Notes: a model not told the origin generated them from the letters alone. 16,527 nt of DNA from Gemmatimonadota bacterium (GCA_947475795.1 CANJOX010000025.1:1-16527), one strand, 5' to 3'. Positions 7,029 to 14,899 are shown, counted from the first letter of the stretch. Program-made: numbers and translations.

Positions 7029-9662
7029 TCATGCGACGCGCGCGGGATCACCCGCCATGGAGACCGCGTGGCGTGCCTGCTCCACGTACCGATCCGGCTC
7101 GGGCGACTGCGCCAGCCGCGTCCAGCGCGCCATCGCCTCGCGCATGCGCGCCTGCTGCGCCAGCAGGACACCGTCGCACCAGAGGGCTCCGGTGAAATCG
7201 GCATCGTGGCGCAACATGCGGTCCACGACGATGCGCGCGTCGGGGGCGCGCGCCTCACCGATGAGCACCTCGGCGAGCAGCAGCAGCGCCTCGCGGTCCG
7301 TCGGAACCCGGCGGAGCAGATCGACCAGCAGCCACCGCGCGTCCATGTACCGTTTTCCGTCGTGATGCACCCGCGCCAATTCCAGGACCGCCTCACGCCA
7401 GTTCGGGACCGCCGTGAGCGCCGCCACCAGCTCCAGACGCGCGGCCAGCAAATCACCGCGCTGGCGCAGCATGCGGGCAATGGCGACCCGCGCCGTGGGA
7501 CGTGCGGCGTCATACGCCAGCGCGCGACGATAGAACGCGAGCGCCAGCCCGTCGTCGCCCAACGTCATGGCCGCATCGCCGGCAAAGTGCAGCAAGGCGG
7601 CACTCGTCACATCCACGCGCAACAGGCGCAGCATCGCGGTGCGGGCCAGTTCACCACTGGCCGGCGTCCACGTCGCGTCGGCCGCGGCCGCCCCCGCGAA
7701 GAGCGCCAACAGCTCCGGGAGCTGCGGCCACACGGCACCCGCCCGTTTGAGCACCGGCAGCGCCTCCCCACCGCGTCCCAGCAGGCACAGGCAGCGCGCC
7801 TCCCCGAGCGCGGCGCGCTGCCACACCGCCTGTGCCGCCGGCTCCATCGTTGAGAGCGCGACACCGGTGGCATCGAGCCCCTCGCGCGCCCGCACGTACC
7901 GGTCCAGCGCTTCGCCCTGCAGTGCCCGGGCGGCGAACCGGTCGGCCTCGTCACACCACGCCGTCCACTCACCCTCAGGCGTCGCGTGCGCCGCCAGTGA
8001 CGTCGCCGGTGCCCGCTCGGGGAGCAGCGTCTCGAGCAGGTTGTCGGCCACGGCGGTGCCCCGCAGCGGTTCCCCGCCCCGCACCGTCAGCAACGTCAAC
8101 CCACCCACGGCGTCGGGGCATTCCCGCTGCAGATCGATCCCGACGGCCATCCGCACATCCAACCGGACCGGGGCGTACCGCAGCGCCGCCTCCGTCTCGC
8201 GGGCCGCGCCGTCGGCGTCGCCGAGCTGTCCGAGCACCTGTCCCAGCGCAAATCGCGCTTCGGCGAACGCCGGGCGGCACTCGATGGCGGTCAGGAGCGC
8301 ATCGCGCGCGTCTTCCGGTCGGTGCAACGCCTGCAGGACCGTGCCCATCTCCTGCCACGCATCGGCATCACGCGGATGAAACGCCACGAGTTCGCGCAGG
8401 AGCGCCAGCGCCGCGAGCGGATCGCGCTGCGCCGAACACCACCGGGCGAGGTTGAGCCGGGCCACCACCAGGGTGGGATCGAACTCGGCGGCGCGCAGGA
8501 ACGACTCGCGCGCGGCCCCGACATCGCCGAGGTCGTAGAGCGCGACGCCCAGATTGTTGTTGGCCAGCGGGGAGCGCGGATCGCACCGCAGGGCCGCGCG
8601 ATAGCTGTCGGCGGCCGCGGCCACCCGGCCGCTCTGGTGCAACGCCACGCCGTGCTCGTTCCAAAGACGTGGCTGTTCCTCCCGCGCCAGCAGCGCGTCA
8701 TACCGCTCGCGTGCCGCGTCGAACGCGCCCGCCACGAGATCGAGTTCGGCCAGCGCGTGCTGGGCCAGCCGGGGATCTTCGCCGTCGGCCAGCGAGCGGG
8801 CAAACTCGCGGCGTGCTTCGTCGAAATAGCCACGTTGCCGGAACGCCAAGCCGAGACCGTAGTGGGCCAGCGTGCCCTCGGCCTCCACGCTCATCATGCG
8901 GGGGGCCGCCCCGACGATGCGCGCCACATCGGGGAGCGTGGCCGGTTCGAGCGACAGGTCGGCCTGCACCGTAGTGAGCGACGGGTTGAGCTGGGCCGCG
9001 AGGCGCGCGGCATCGCGTGCGGCCTCATGACGGCCCATGTCGCCCAGCACGAAGCCGCGCAGCAGATGCGCGTCGGCGTTGCCCGGATATGCGGCGAGCA
9101 AGGCATCGAGGCGATCGAGCGCCTGCTCGTTCTGCCCGCGTTGGTACAGCACTTCGGCGAGATGGAGGCGCGCATCGGTGTCGCCGCCGCCCACGTTCAC
9201 CGCGCGTTCAAACCAGCGCTGCGCGCGGCGGAGGTCACCGGCGCGCTGCTCGATCAACCCGCGCTCGAACAGCGCCACGGCATCGTCGGGATCCGCGGCG
9301 ATCAGGGTATCGAGCTGGTGGATGGCCGCGTCCGCGTGCCCGACCAGCCGCGCCAGCCGTGCCCGCTCGCGCGCCGCGGCGCGATCGTCGGGATCAGCCG
9401 CCACGCGCGCGTCGAGCGCCGCCATGCGGGCGCTGCAGGCGCCAGGTTGCGTGGCCGCAATTTCGAGATTGCGCGCCGCGGTGCGCATGCGCGGATCGAG
9501 CGCCAGCGCGCGCAGAAACGCATCGACCGCTTCGGCGTGCAACCCGCGCGCGTGATAGAGCACGCCAAGGTTGTTGAACGCGCCGGGATCCTGCTGATCG
9601 ACGCGCTCGATGAGCGCCCGCAGCAGGTCCAGATCGCGACCGGCCGGCCGGACGGGTAACAT
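7029..9662 (-). CDS. Large cytoplasmic TPR-repeat protein (877 aa)
   Basis: The protein is built almost wholly of tetratricopeptide-like helical hairpins. Clear units include PGAFNNLGVLYHARGLHAEA (~27-46), HYGLGLAFRQRGYFDEARRE (~267-286) and ANNNLGVALYDLGDVGAARE in the middle. I judge that there are well over ten repeats. Two stretches interrupt the array: ~230-262 (around VQADLSLE) and a region past the middle (around GGLTLLTVRGGEPLRG). There is no signal peptide, lipobox or membrane segment, so it is probably cytoplasmic. TPR arrays dock protein partners; the specific function cannot be read from sequence. It begins 20 bases after cheC and ends 40 bases before the DUF4388 gene, which suggests a scaffold within the same pathway. 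No clear Shine-Dalgarno is seen at the ATG, so the exact start is less certain. Confidence 0.9.
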   Translation of the reverse strand: MLPVRPAGRDLDLLRALIERVDQQDPGAFNNLGVLYHARGLHAEAVDAFLRALALDPRMRTAARNLEIAATQPGACSARMAALDARVAADPDDRAAARERARLARLVGHADAAIHQLDTLIAADPDDAVALFERGLIEQRAGDLRRAQRWFERAVNVGGGDTDARLHLAEVLYQRGQNEQALDRLDALLAAYPGNADAHLLRGFVLGDMGRHEAARDAARLAAQLNPSLTTVQADLSLEPATLPDVARIVGAAPRMMSVEAEGTLAHYGLGLAFRQRGYFDEARREFARSLADGEDPRLAQHALAELDLVAGAFDAARERYDALLAREEQPRLWNEHGVALHQSGRVAAAADSYRAALRCDPRSPLANNNLGVALYDLGDVGAARESFLRAAEFDPTLVVARLNLARWCSAQRDPLAALALLRELVAFHPRDADAWQEMGTVLQALHRPEDARDALLTAIECRPAFAEARFALGQVLGQLGDADGAARETEAALRYAPVRLDVRMAVGIDLQRECPDAVGGLTLLTVRGGEPLRGTAVADNLLETLLPERAPATSLAAHATPEGEWTAWCDEADRFAARALQGEALDRYVRAREGLDATGVALSTMEPAAQAVWQRAALGEARCLCLLGRGGEALPVLKRAGAVWPQLPELLALFAGAAAADATWTPASGELARTAMLRLLRVDVTSAALLHFAGDAAMTLGDDGLALAFYRRALAYDAARPTARVAIARMLRQRGDLLAARLELVAALTAVPNWREAVLELARVHHDGKRYMDARWLLVDLLRRVPTDREALLLLAEVLIGEARAPDARIVVDRMLRHDADFTGALWCDGVLLAQQARMREAMARWTRLAQSPEPDRYVEQARHAVSMAGDPARVA

Positions 9663-9682
9663 GACAGTGCGCGCCGCGGTGG

Positions 9683-10303
9683 TCAGGCGAGCCGCAGCGC
9701 GCGCAGCATGACCTGCAGCGAGGCCGGATCCGGGAGCAGCAGGAAGAACCCGCGCAGCGTCTGATTGAGCTCGGTCAGCAGGAATTCATTCTCGACACAC
9801 AGGGCCGACTCCTGATCGGACCCGGCCGCCCCGATGGTGCTCGCCATCACGGCGGCGGACATGTCGATGACGAGGCTGGGCGGCGACGGCAGCAGCAGCA
9901 TACCGAGGAAGTCGCTGAGCGCATTCATGTACGCACCGCTCAGGATGTTGCCCGCTTCCTTGATCGCCGAGGCCTCGAGGTCGCTCAGCGCGACCGACGA
10001 GCCGACGGGCCGGCGGAGCATCAGCTCGGCGAGGCGCATCACGGTCGACTTCGGGAACACGAGCATCGTCCGGCCGGTGAGATCGCCGAGCATGTGCATG
10101 TGCACCGCGGCCACCGGCTCCTCCGCCGGGGAGAACGCCGACGGCAGCGCGGCCAGGCTGGCCACGCTGATGGCGGGGACCTTGATCATGATCGTGCTGC
10201 CGGTGAGCTGGGACAACGCGGTGGCGGCGTGACCCGCGCCGATGTTGGCCGTTTCACGCAGTGCGTCCAACTGGAGGGTCTGCAACGAGCGGATGGCCGG
10301 CAT
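9683..10303 (-). CDS. cheC: CheC-type CheY-phosphate phosphatase
   Basis: CheC/CheX/FliY proteins remove the phosphate from CheY-P and so end a chemotaxis signal. This 206-residue protein has both CheC active-site signatures ([DS]-x3-E-x2-N-x22-P). The first is D13, E17, N20, P43 in LDALRETANIGAGHAATAL; the second is S112, E116, N119, P142 in SAIKEAGN. Two intact sites point to a CheC with both phosphatase centres rather than a one-site form. The length fits the CheC family, and it has no FliN-like C-terminus, so it is not FliY. The start is supported by AAGGTGA seven bases upstream. It lies 40 bases after cheA. The usual partner cheD is not in the window. Confidence 0.93.
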   Translation of the reverse strand: MPAIRSLQTLQLDALRETANIGAGHAATALSQLTGSTIMIKVPAISVASLAALPSAFSPAEEPVAAVHMHMLGDLTGRTMLVFPKSTVMRLAELMLRRPVGSSVALSDLEASAIKEAGNILSGAYMNALSDFLGMLLLPSPPSLVIDMSAAVMASTIGAAGSDQESALCVENEFLLTELNQTLRGFFLLLPDPASLQVMLRALRLA

Positions 10304-10310
10304 GATCAGA

Positions 10311-10317
10311 TCACCTT
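10311..10317 (-). promoter_or_regulatory. Ribosome binding site of cheC
   Basis: AAGGTGA on the minus strand lies seven bases before the ATG at 10303, within the 40-base cheA-cheC gap. Confidence 0.65.
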
Positions 10318-10343
10318 CGTGTCACGGGTCGGGTGGCGTGCCG

Positions 10344-11966
10344 TCACGCCACACTGCTCACATCGACGATGAGCGCGGGGCTCCCGTCACCGAGAATCGT
10401 GGCCCCGCTGAACCAGGGGCGCGCACCGCGTACGGTCTCGAGCGGTTTCACCACGATGTCCTGCTGCGCCAGGAGGGCATCGACGAGCAAGGCCGTGCGC
10501 CGACCGGCCACATCCACGATGGCCACATGGCGGGCGCCGTCCACGGGTGCCGCAGCCGGCGCGAGTGGATCGTCGTCGAACCGCTGCTGGAGCGCCACCA
10601 ACGGAATGGTTTCGTCGCGCACCGTGATGGTGAGCGCGCCCGTCCCGCGTGAGGCGCCCGTGAACTCCAGCACTTCCCGCACGTGCGCCGCCGGGATGGC
10701 GTAGGTCGCGCCACCGACCTGCACGAGCAGCGCCCGCATGATCGCGAGGGTGAGCGGCAGCCGCATCGTGAACATCGTGCCCTCTCCGGCGGTGGTCGCG
10801 AGCTCAAGCCGTCCCCCGAGCGCCCGAACGCGGGTGTTCACCACATCCACACCGACGCCGCGTCCGGACAGCGCGGTGACGGCGCGTGCCGTCGAGAGCC
10901 CCGGATGCGCCACGAGCGGCAGCAGCGCGTCGTCGGTGAGCGTCGCGGACGCGGCACCGGAGAGACCATGTTCGAGGGCGCGCTGCCGGACGGCGTCGCG
11001 ATCGATGCCGCGGCCGTCGTCGCGCACCTGAATGACGAGCGCAGCGCGATCGCGCGCCGCGCGCAGCGTGAGCACGCCGGCGGCCGGCTTCCCCGCCGCC
11101 TGCCGCGTGGCCGCGTCTTCAAGCCCGTGATCGAGCGCATTGCGCAGCAAGTGCATGATCGGCTCGCCGATGGCGTCGAGCAGCGAGCGGTCAATCTCGA
11201 GGTCGCGCCCCGCCATCGTGAAGTGCACCTCCTTGCCCAGCTCCCGGGCGATGTCGCGCACGAGACGCGGGAAGCGGTCGAACACCTGCGCCGCCGGGAG
11301 CATGCGCGCCTGCAGCACTTCGTCCTGCAGCGTGGCCACCAGCCGCGCCGCATCGTGCGCCGCGCGCACGACGGCCCGGTCGGGGTGCTCCGACGCCTCG
11401 AGCGCGCGCAGCAGACGATCCCGCGTGATGACCAGTTCGCCCACCAGATCGAGCAGCGTATCAAGGCGCCGCGCATCCAGGCGGATCGTGCGCGGCGCGC
11501 CCGGATCGGGCGTTACCGGATCGGGCGTTACCGGCTCCGGGGCGGGCGCCTCCACCGCAGGCCCGGGGGCGGGTGCACTCCCCTGCAGAAAGGCCCGCAT
11601 CGCGGCGGTGGGCTCCACCTGCCCCGATGGCACGGCGTCGATGGCCGCCCGCAACAACTCGGTGCCGTCAAAGAGACGCTGCAGCGCCTCCGCGCCCGGC
11701 GCGTGGCCCGCGCGGCGCATGGGCTCGGCGTGCGTCTCGAGGGCGTGCGCGAGTTGCTCCACCGCCTGATACCCCATCGCACCAGCCATACCCTTAATGG
11801 TGTGCACCCCGCGGAACGCCGTCGCGAGCGGCGCCCCCATGGCATCGGGTCGGGGCGCAGACGCGCCCTGCTCGAGGGCCAGCAGCGCCTCGTCGATGGC
11901 CGCGAGATGCTCGCGCGCTTCACTGAGGAAGAGCGCGGCGTATTTGGCGGCGTTCAGCACGGACAT
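10344..11966 (-). CDS. cheA: CheA chemotaxis histidine kinase lacking P2
   Basis: CheA autophosphorylates on a histidine and passes phosphate to CheY and CheB. The 540-residue protein has an HPt (P1) domain at ~1-128 with H55 in GVHTIKGMAGAMGY. A short Pro-rich linker (~130-158) follows where other CheAs have the P2 CheY-docking domain. P3 dimerisation lies at ~158-222, the ATP-binding kinase domain at ~225-405 (N-box HLLRNALDHG at 272-281, G1 DDGRGID at 316-322, G2 SGRGVGVDVV at 367-376), and a CheW-like P5 domain at ~406-540. All catalytic motifs look intact. Missing P2 and only ~540 residues make it compact compared with the ~650 of enteric CheA. It sits 27 bases after cheY, with no obvious Shine-Dalgarno. 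Confidence 0.96.
   Translation of the reverse strand: MSVLNAAKYAALFLSEAREHLAAIDEALLALEQGASAPRPDAMGAPLATAFRGVHTIKGMAGAMGYQAVEQLAHALETHAEPMRRAGHAPGAEALQRLFDGTELLRAAIDAVPSGQVEPTAAMRAFLQGSAPAPGPAVEAPAPEPVTPDPVTPDPGAPRTIRLDARRLDTLLDLVGELVITRDRLLRALEASEHPDRAVVRAAHDAARLVATLQDEVLQARMLPAAQVFDRFPRLVRDIARELGKEVHFTMAGRDLEIDRSLLDAIGEPIMHLLRNALDHGLEDAATRQAAGKPAAGVLTLRAARDRAALVIQVRDDGRGIDRDAVRQRALEHGLSGAASATLTDDALLPLVAHPGLSTARAVTALSGRGVGVDVVNTRVRALGGRLELATTAGEGTMFTMRLPLTLAIMRALLVQVGGATYAIPAAHVREVLEFTGASRGTGALTITVRDETIPLVALQQRFDDDPLAPAAAPVDGARHVAIVDVAGRRTALLVDALLAQQDIVVKPLETVRGARPWFSGATILGDGSPALIVDVSSVA
11501..11530. repeat. Perfect 15-bp direct repeat in cheA
   Basis: The unit ccggatcgggcgtta occurs twice back to back. 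It is in frame and encodes a duplicated VTPDP in the linker between P1 and P3 of CheA. Confidence 0.92.
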
Positions 11967-11993
11967 CGAGGCCGGCGCGACGGCGGCGACGCG

Positions 11994-12359
11994 TTATACC
12001 GCGAGGACGCGCTGCACGGCTTCGAGCACGCGGCTCGGCTGGAACGGCTTCACCACGAAGTCCTTCGCGCCGGCCTGTATGGCTTCCACCACGAGCGCCT
12101 GCTGCCCCATGGCGCTGCACATGAGAATGCGAGCCGCCGGATCGTGCGCCGTGATTTCACGGACCGCGTCGATCCCGCCCATCTCCGGCATCACGATGTC
12201 CATCGTGACCAGATCGGGCTGCAGCCGCTTGTACTGCGCCACCGCCTGCACGCCGGTTTCCGCTTCCCCGACAATCTCGAAGCCGGCCTGCGTGAGGATG
12301 TCGCCCACCATGGTGCGCATGAACAGCGCGTCGTCGCAAATGAGTACGGTCCGGCTCAT
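11994..12359 (-). CDS. cheY: CheY-type single-domain response regulator
   Basis: A 121-residue stand-alone receiver domain with no output domain, which acts by protein binding when phosphorylated by CheA. Key residues are visible: the acidic pair D9/D10 (LICDDALFMRTMV), phospho-acceptor D54 (LVTMDIVMPEMGG), S82 and K104 (DFVVKPF). The start at 12359 is chosen because its ATG overlaps the cheW stop (ATGA) and has GAGAGGA four bases upstream; a longer frame to 12398 would only add residues inside cheW. It lies between cheW and cheA, 27 bases from cheA, so it is probably the cognate target of this kinase. Whether it acts on a flagellar motor, pilus motor or MglA cannot be told from sequence. Confidence 0.95.
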   Translation of the reverse strand: MSRTVLICDDALFMRTMVGDILTQAGFEIVGEAETGVQAVAQYKRLQPDLVTMDIVMPEMGGIDAVREITAHDPAARILMCSAMGQQALVVEAIQAGAKDFVVKPFQPSRVLEAVQRVLAV

Positions 12360-12787
12360 GGAGTCCTCTCGTCGGCTGAAAGCAGGTGCCGTGCGCACAG
12401 CGCGACGGCGTCGAGCGTCACGAGCGGTCCGCCACCGGCCTCGTCCCCGGCCTCGCCGGAGGGGTCCAGTGCGCGGACATCGCGCACGCTCCGCACGGCG
12501 AGCCCGATCAGGCGCGACCCGTGCTCCAGCAGGACGACCGACCCTACCGTGACGGCACGCTCTCCCGAGAGCATGGCCTGGAGGTCCAGCACTGTAACGA
12601 TCGCCCCCCGCACGTTGACGATCCCCAGAAGCACGACGGGGCTCCCCGGCACGCGGTGCACGCCGGCGGCACGCACCACTTCGCGGACCTGCCCCACGGG
12701 AATCCCGAAGGACTCCCGCTCCACGGTGACGACCAGCACCCGGGGGCGCTGGTCGTCGCCGTCGTCGTCAGTCGCGATCGTCGTCAT
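12356..12787 (-). CDS. cheW: CheW-like coupling protein
   Basis: CheW links CheA to chemoreceptors in signalling arrays. The 143-residue protein has the CheW fold signature: SFGIPVGQVREVVRA near the N-terminus and GIVNVRGAIVTVLDL in the middle, followed by LIGLAVRSVRDVRAL. The N-terminus is short and acidic (DDDGDD). The C-terminal half is slightly divergent, with a Gly/Glu-rich loop (SGEAGDEAGGGP). Its ATG at 12787 lies inside rluD, so the two genes overlap by 20 bases; its stop overlaps the cheY start by four (ATGA). This overlap joins the housekeeping genes to the right with the chemosensory genes to the left. Confidence 0.93.
   Translation of the reverse strand: MTTIATDDDGDDQRPRVLVVTVERESFGIPVGQVREVVRAAGVHRVPGSPVVLLGIVNVRGAIVTVLDLQAMLSGERAVTVGSVVLLEHGSRLIGLAVRSVRDVRALDPSGEAGDEAGGGPLVTLDAVALCARHLLSADERTP
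12364..12370 (-). promoter_or_regulatory. Ribosome binding site deciding the cheY start
   Basis: GAGAGGA on the minus strand lies four bases before the ATG at 12359. The same heptamer at the same distance precedes cheB. Confidence 0.65.
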
Positions 12788-13829
12788 CGACGTCCCGCGC
12801 CGGCGCCTGCCCGGGGAACGGCTCGTCGGTGCGGTAAAACCCGAAGAAATCCAGCGGATCCTGGTGGGTGGCCAGCTCCGGCATGCAACTCACCACGGCC
12901 AGCGACTCCCGCAGATCGGTCGGCAACGGCGACCGGAGATCCACCGCGGCGCCCGTGATGGGGTGCCGGAACCGCAGCCACGCCGCGTGCAGGAAGTGCC
13001 GCTTGCCGGGCAGCGCCACCAGCCGCCGACCGCCACCGCCGCCGTAGGTGTCGTCGCCCACCACCGGATGGCCCACCGCCGCGAGGTGCACGCGGATCTG
13101 GTGGGTCCGGCCACTGTGCAGGTGTGCCCGCAGGAGATCGGCCGAGTCGAAGCGCGCGAGCCGTGCGAAATCCGTACGCGCCATTTTGCCGTCGGGCACA
13201 ATCGCCATCCGGGTGCGGTCCCGTGGGTCGCGTCCGATGGGCTTCTCCACGGTCAGCGCGTCACTGGCGAGATGGCCCCAGCACAGCGCCACATACCGGC
13301 GCGTGACCTGACGGGCCGCCAGCGCCGCGCTGAGCGAGCGATGCGCCACATCGGTCTTGGCCACGATGAGCAGCCCCGACGTGTCCTTGTCCAGGCGGTG
13401 CACGAGCCCGGCGCGCTCCTCTCCCCCACCTTCGGCCAACGGCTCCCCACGGCCGATCAGGGCGTTCACCAGCGTCCCCGTCCAGTTACCCGGGGCCGGG
13501 TGCACCACCATGCCGGCGGCTTTGTCCACCACCAGCAAGTACTCGTCCTCGTACACGATGTCGAGCGGAATCTGCTCGGCCACGATGTCACGGCCCGGCG
13601 GCGGCGGAATCACCACCTGCACCCGGTCGCCCGCGACGCTGCGATACGAGGCCTTCTCCCGCTTGGCGTTCACGGTAACCTGCCCGTTGGCCACCAGCGT
13701 GGCCGCCTGCGTCCGGGACAGGTCGCAGCGGCGTGCGACCAGCAGATCGAGTCGTTCCCCCGCCTCCTCGCCCTCGGCGACGACCAAGTCATGCGCGACC
13801 GGCGCCGGCGGCGATGCGAGCGGACTCAC
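12768..13829 (-). CDS. rluD: RluD-type 23S rRNA pseudouridine synthase
   Basis: RluA/RluD-family enzymes convert uridines to pseudouridine in RNA; RluD modifies the helix 69 loop of 23S rRNA. The ~353-residue protein starts with an S4 RNA-binding domain (~25-75, GERLDLLVARRCDLSRTQAA). The synthase domain follows, with YEDEYLLVVDKAAGMVVHP, the catalytic motif HRLDKDTSGLL (D147) and HSGRTHQIRVHL. S4 plus this motif fits RluD/RluC rather than RluA; I favour RluD from length and sequence feel, without a search. I chose the GTG at 13829 because it overlaps the lspA stop as GTGA; an ATG at 13883 would add 18 residues inside lspA. The acidic C-terminal end (DVDDDDRD) is encoded where cheW begins. 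Confidence 0.9.
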   Translation of the reverse strand: MSPLASPPAPVAHDLVVAEGEEAGERLDLLVARRCDLSRTQAATLVANGQVTVNAKREKASYRSVAGDRVQVVIPPPPGRDIVAEQIPLDIVYEDEYLLVVDKAAGMVVHPAPGNWTGTLVNALIGRGEPLAEGGGEERAGLVHRLDKDTSGLLIVAKTDVAHRSLSAALAARQVTRRYVALCWGHLASDALTVEKPIGRDPRDRTRMAIVPDGKMARTDFARLARFDSADLLRAHLHSGRTHQIRVHLAAVGHPVVGDDTYGGGGGRRLVALPGKRHFLHAAWLRFRHPITGAAVDLRSPLPTDLRESLAVVSCMPELATHQDPLDFFGFYRTDEPFPGQAPARDVDDDDRD

Positions 13830-14374
13830 GTCGACGCGGCCTGTTCGGCCTTGTCCTGCTGCCACAATGCGATCACGAGACACGCTGCTCCAATAGTCAC
13901 GGCGGTGTCGGCCACGTTGAACGTCCAGAAGCGGACGTCGCCGATCCCGATGTCGATAAAATCCACCACGCCATCCCGCAGCCGGATGCGATCGAGCAAG
14001 TTGCCGATCGCACCTCCGACGACGATCGGCACGCCGGCGGCGGCGATGCGAGAAATGCGCGTGAGGTCGGACGTGGCGCGGATGAGCACCACCACGATCA
14101 CGACGCTGAGCGCCGCGAAGATCCAGCGCGAGGCCGGGCCGACGTGCATGCCGAAGGCCGCCCCCGGATTGTACGCCAGCGTAAAGCGCACCACCTCACC
14201 GATGATCTGATGCGGCACGTGGCGCGGCGCGAGATACTCGACCGCCAGCGCCTTGGACACGGCATCGCAGGCGGCGATGAACGCCACGATGATCCAGAAA
14301 CGGGGAGTGGCCGACGCGACCGGGACGTCGTTGATGACGGCCGAGGCGGTGGCGCTCCGATGCGGGTGACTCAT
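13826..14374 (-). CDS. lspA: Lipoprotein signal peptidase II (second tandem copy)
   Basis: LspA is an inner-membrane aspartyl protease that removes signal peptides from lipidated prolipoproteins. This 182-residue copy has an N-terminal extension of ~25 polar residues, then about four membrane helices. Conserved motifs are present: CDAVSK, LAYNPGAAFG (69-74 core), GGAIGNLLDR with catalytic D128, and TFNVADTAVT with catalytic D156. The catalytic pair is intact, so it should be active. Its ATG overlaps the stop of the upstream lspA copy (ATGA) and there is no Shine-Dalgarno, so translation probably depends on coupling. It is clearly diverged from its neighbour, so the duplication is not recent. 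Confidence 0.95.
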   Translation of the reverse strand: MSHPHRSATASAVINDVPVASATPRFWIIVAFIAACDAVSKALAVEYLAPRHVPHQIIGEVVRFTLAYNPGAAFGMHVGPASRWIFAALSVVIVVVLIRATSDLTRISRIAAAGVPIVVGGAIGNLLDRIRLRDGVVDFIDIGIGDVRFWTFNVADTAVTIGAACLVIALWQQDKAEQAAST

Positions 14375-14898
14375 TGCGACAGGTCGACAGGATCCGACGG
14401 GGTGACGCGGCCGGCCGCTTCGGCCGCCTCGCGCTGCTCTTCGCCCCAGAGCACCCACGCCAGCAGAAAGGCCCCGGTGCTCACGGCGATATCCGCCACG
14501 TTGAAGGTGGGCCAGCGGTGCAGCCCGAAGCCGATGTCGATGAAGTCCACGACCCCGGCCTCCGACCGGATACGGTCGATGACGTTGCCGATCGCGCCGG
14601 CGGCCACGAGCGCGATCGCGAGCGCCTTGCGCAGATCATCGTGCGCCGTCTGCTGATACAGACGGTACAGGATCACGATGGCCACCACGGTGAGCCCCAT
14701 GAAGATCCACCGCGAGAAATCGCCCAGATGCAGCCCGAAGGCCGCCCCCGGATTGTACACGAGGGCGAACCGGAACCAGTTCCCGAACACGGGGCTGGCG
14801 ATGCCGGCGGGTGCCAGCGTCGCCACCGCCACGGCCTTGGTGATCAGATCGAGAAGGATGACGACGAACAGAACGGGGAGCGCAACGATCGCCTTCAC
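14371..14898 (-). CDS. lspA: Lipoprotein signal peptidase II (first tandem copy)
   Basis: A 175-residue LspA of usual length with about four membrane helices and a short cytoplasmic tail (EEQREAAEAAGR). Motifs: LLDLITK near the N-terminus, LVYNPGAAFGLHLG, AGAIGNVIDR with catalytic D108 and TFNVADIAVS with catalytic D136. The start is GTG at 14898, one base after the dksA-like stop, with AAGAAGGG just upstream; ATGs further up lie deep inside the dksA-like gene and would add a basic, non-membrane leader. Because it is the more typical copy and has its own ribosome binding site, I take it as the housekeeping enzyme, which is inference. Confidence 0.95.
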   Translation of the reverse strand: MKAIVALPVLFVVILLDLITKAVAVATLAPAGIASPVFGNWFRFALVYNPGAAFGLHLGDFSRWIFMGLTVVAIVILYRLYQQTAHDDLRKALAIALVAAGAIGNVIDRIRSEAGVVDFIDIGFGLHRWPTFNVADIAVSTGAFLLAWVLWGEEQREAAEAAGRVTPSDPVDLSQ

Positions 14899-14899
14899 G

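Noticed and set aside
6989..7513. Long N-terminal extension of the DUF4388 protein from an upstream ATG
   Set aside because: The extra 175 residues are Arg/Trp/Cys-rich, overlap the end of the TPR gene in another frame, and the ATG at 6988 has its own ribosome binding site.
8322..9659. Plus-strand frames opposite the TPR gene, and similar ones opposite the AAA+ and DUF4388-TPR genes (3495-4937, 910-2601)
   Set aside because: Arg/His/Gln-rich composition, no motifs and complete overlap with strongly supported genes mark them as shadows.
10683..14210. A plus-strand open frame of 1175 codons antisense to cheA, cheY, cheW, rluD and lspA
   Set aside because: It is rich in Arg and His, has no recognisable domain and spans five well-supported minus-strand genes. 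Long antisense frames of this kind are expected in very GC-rich coding DNA.
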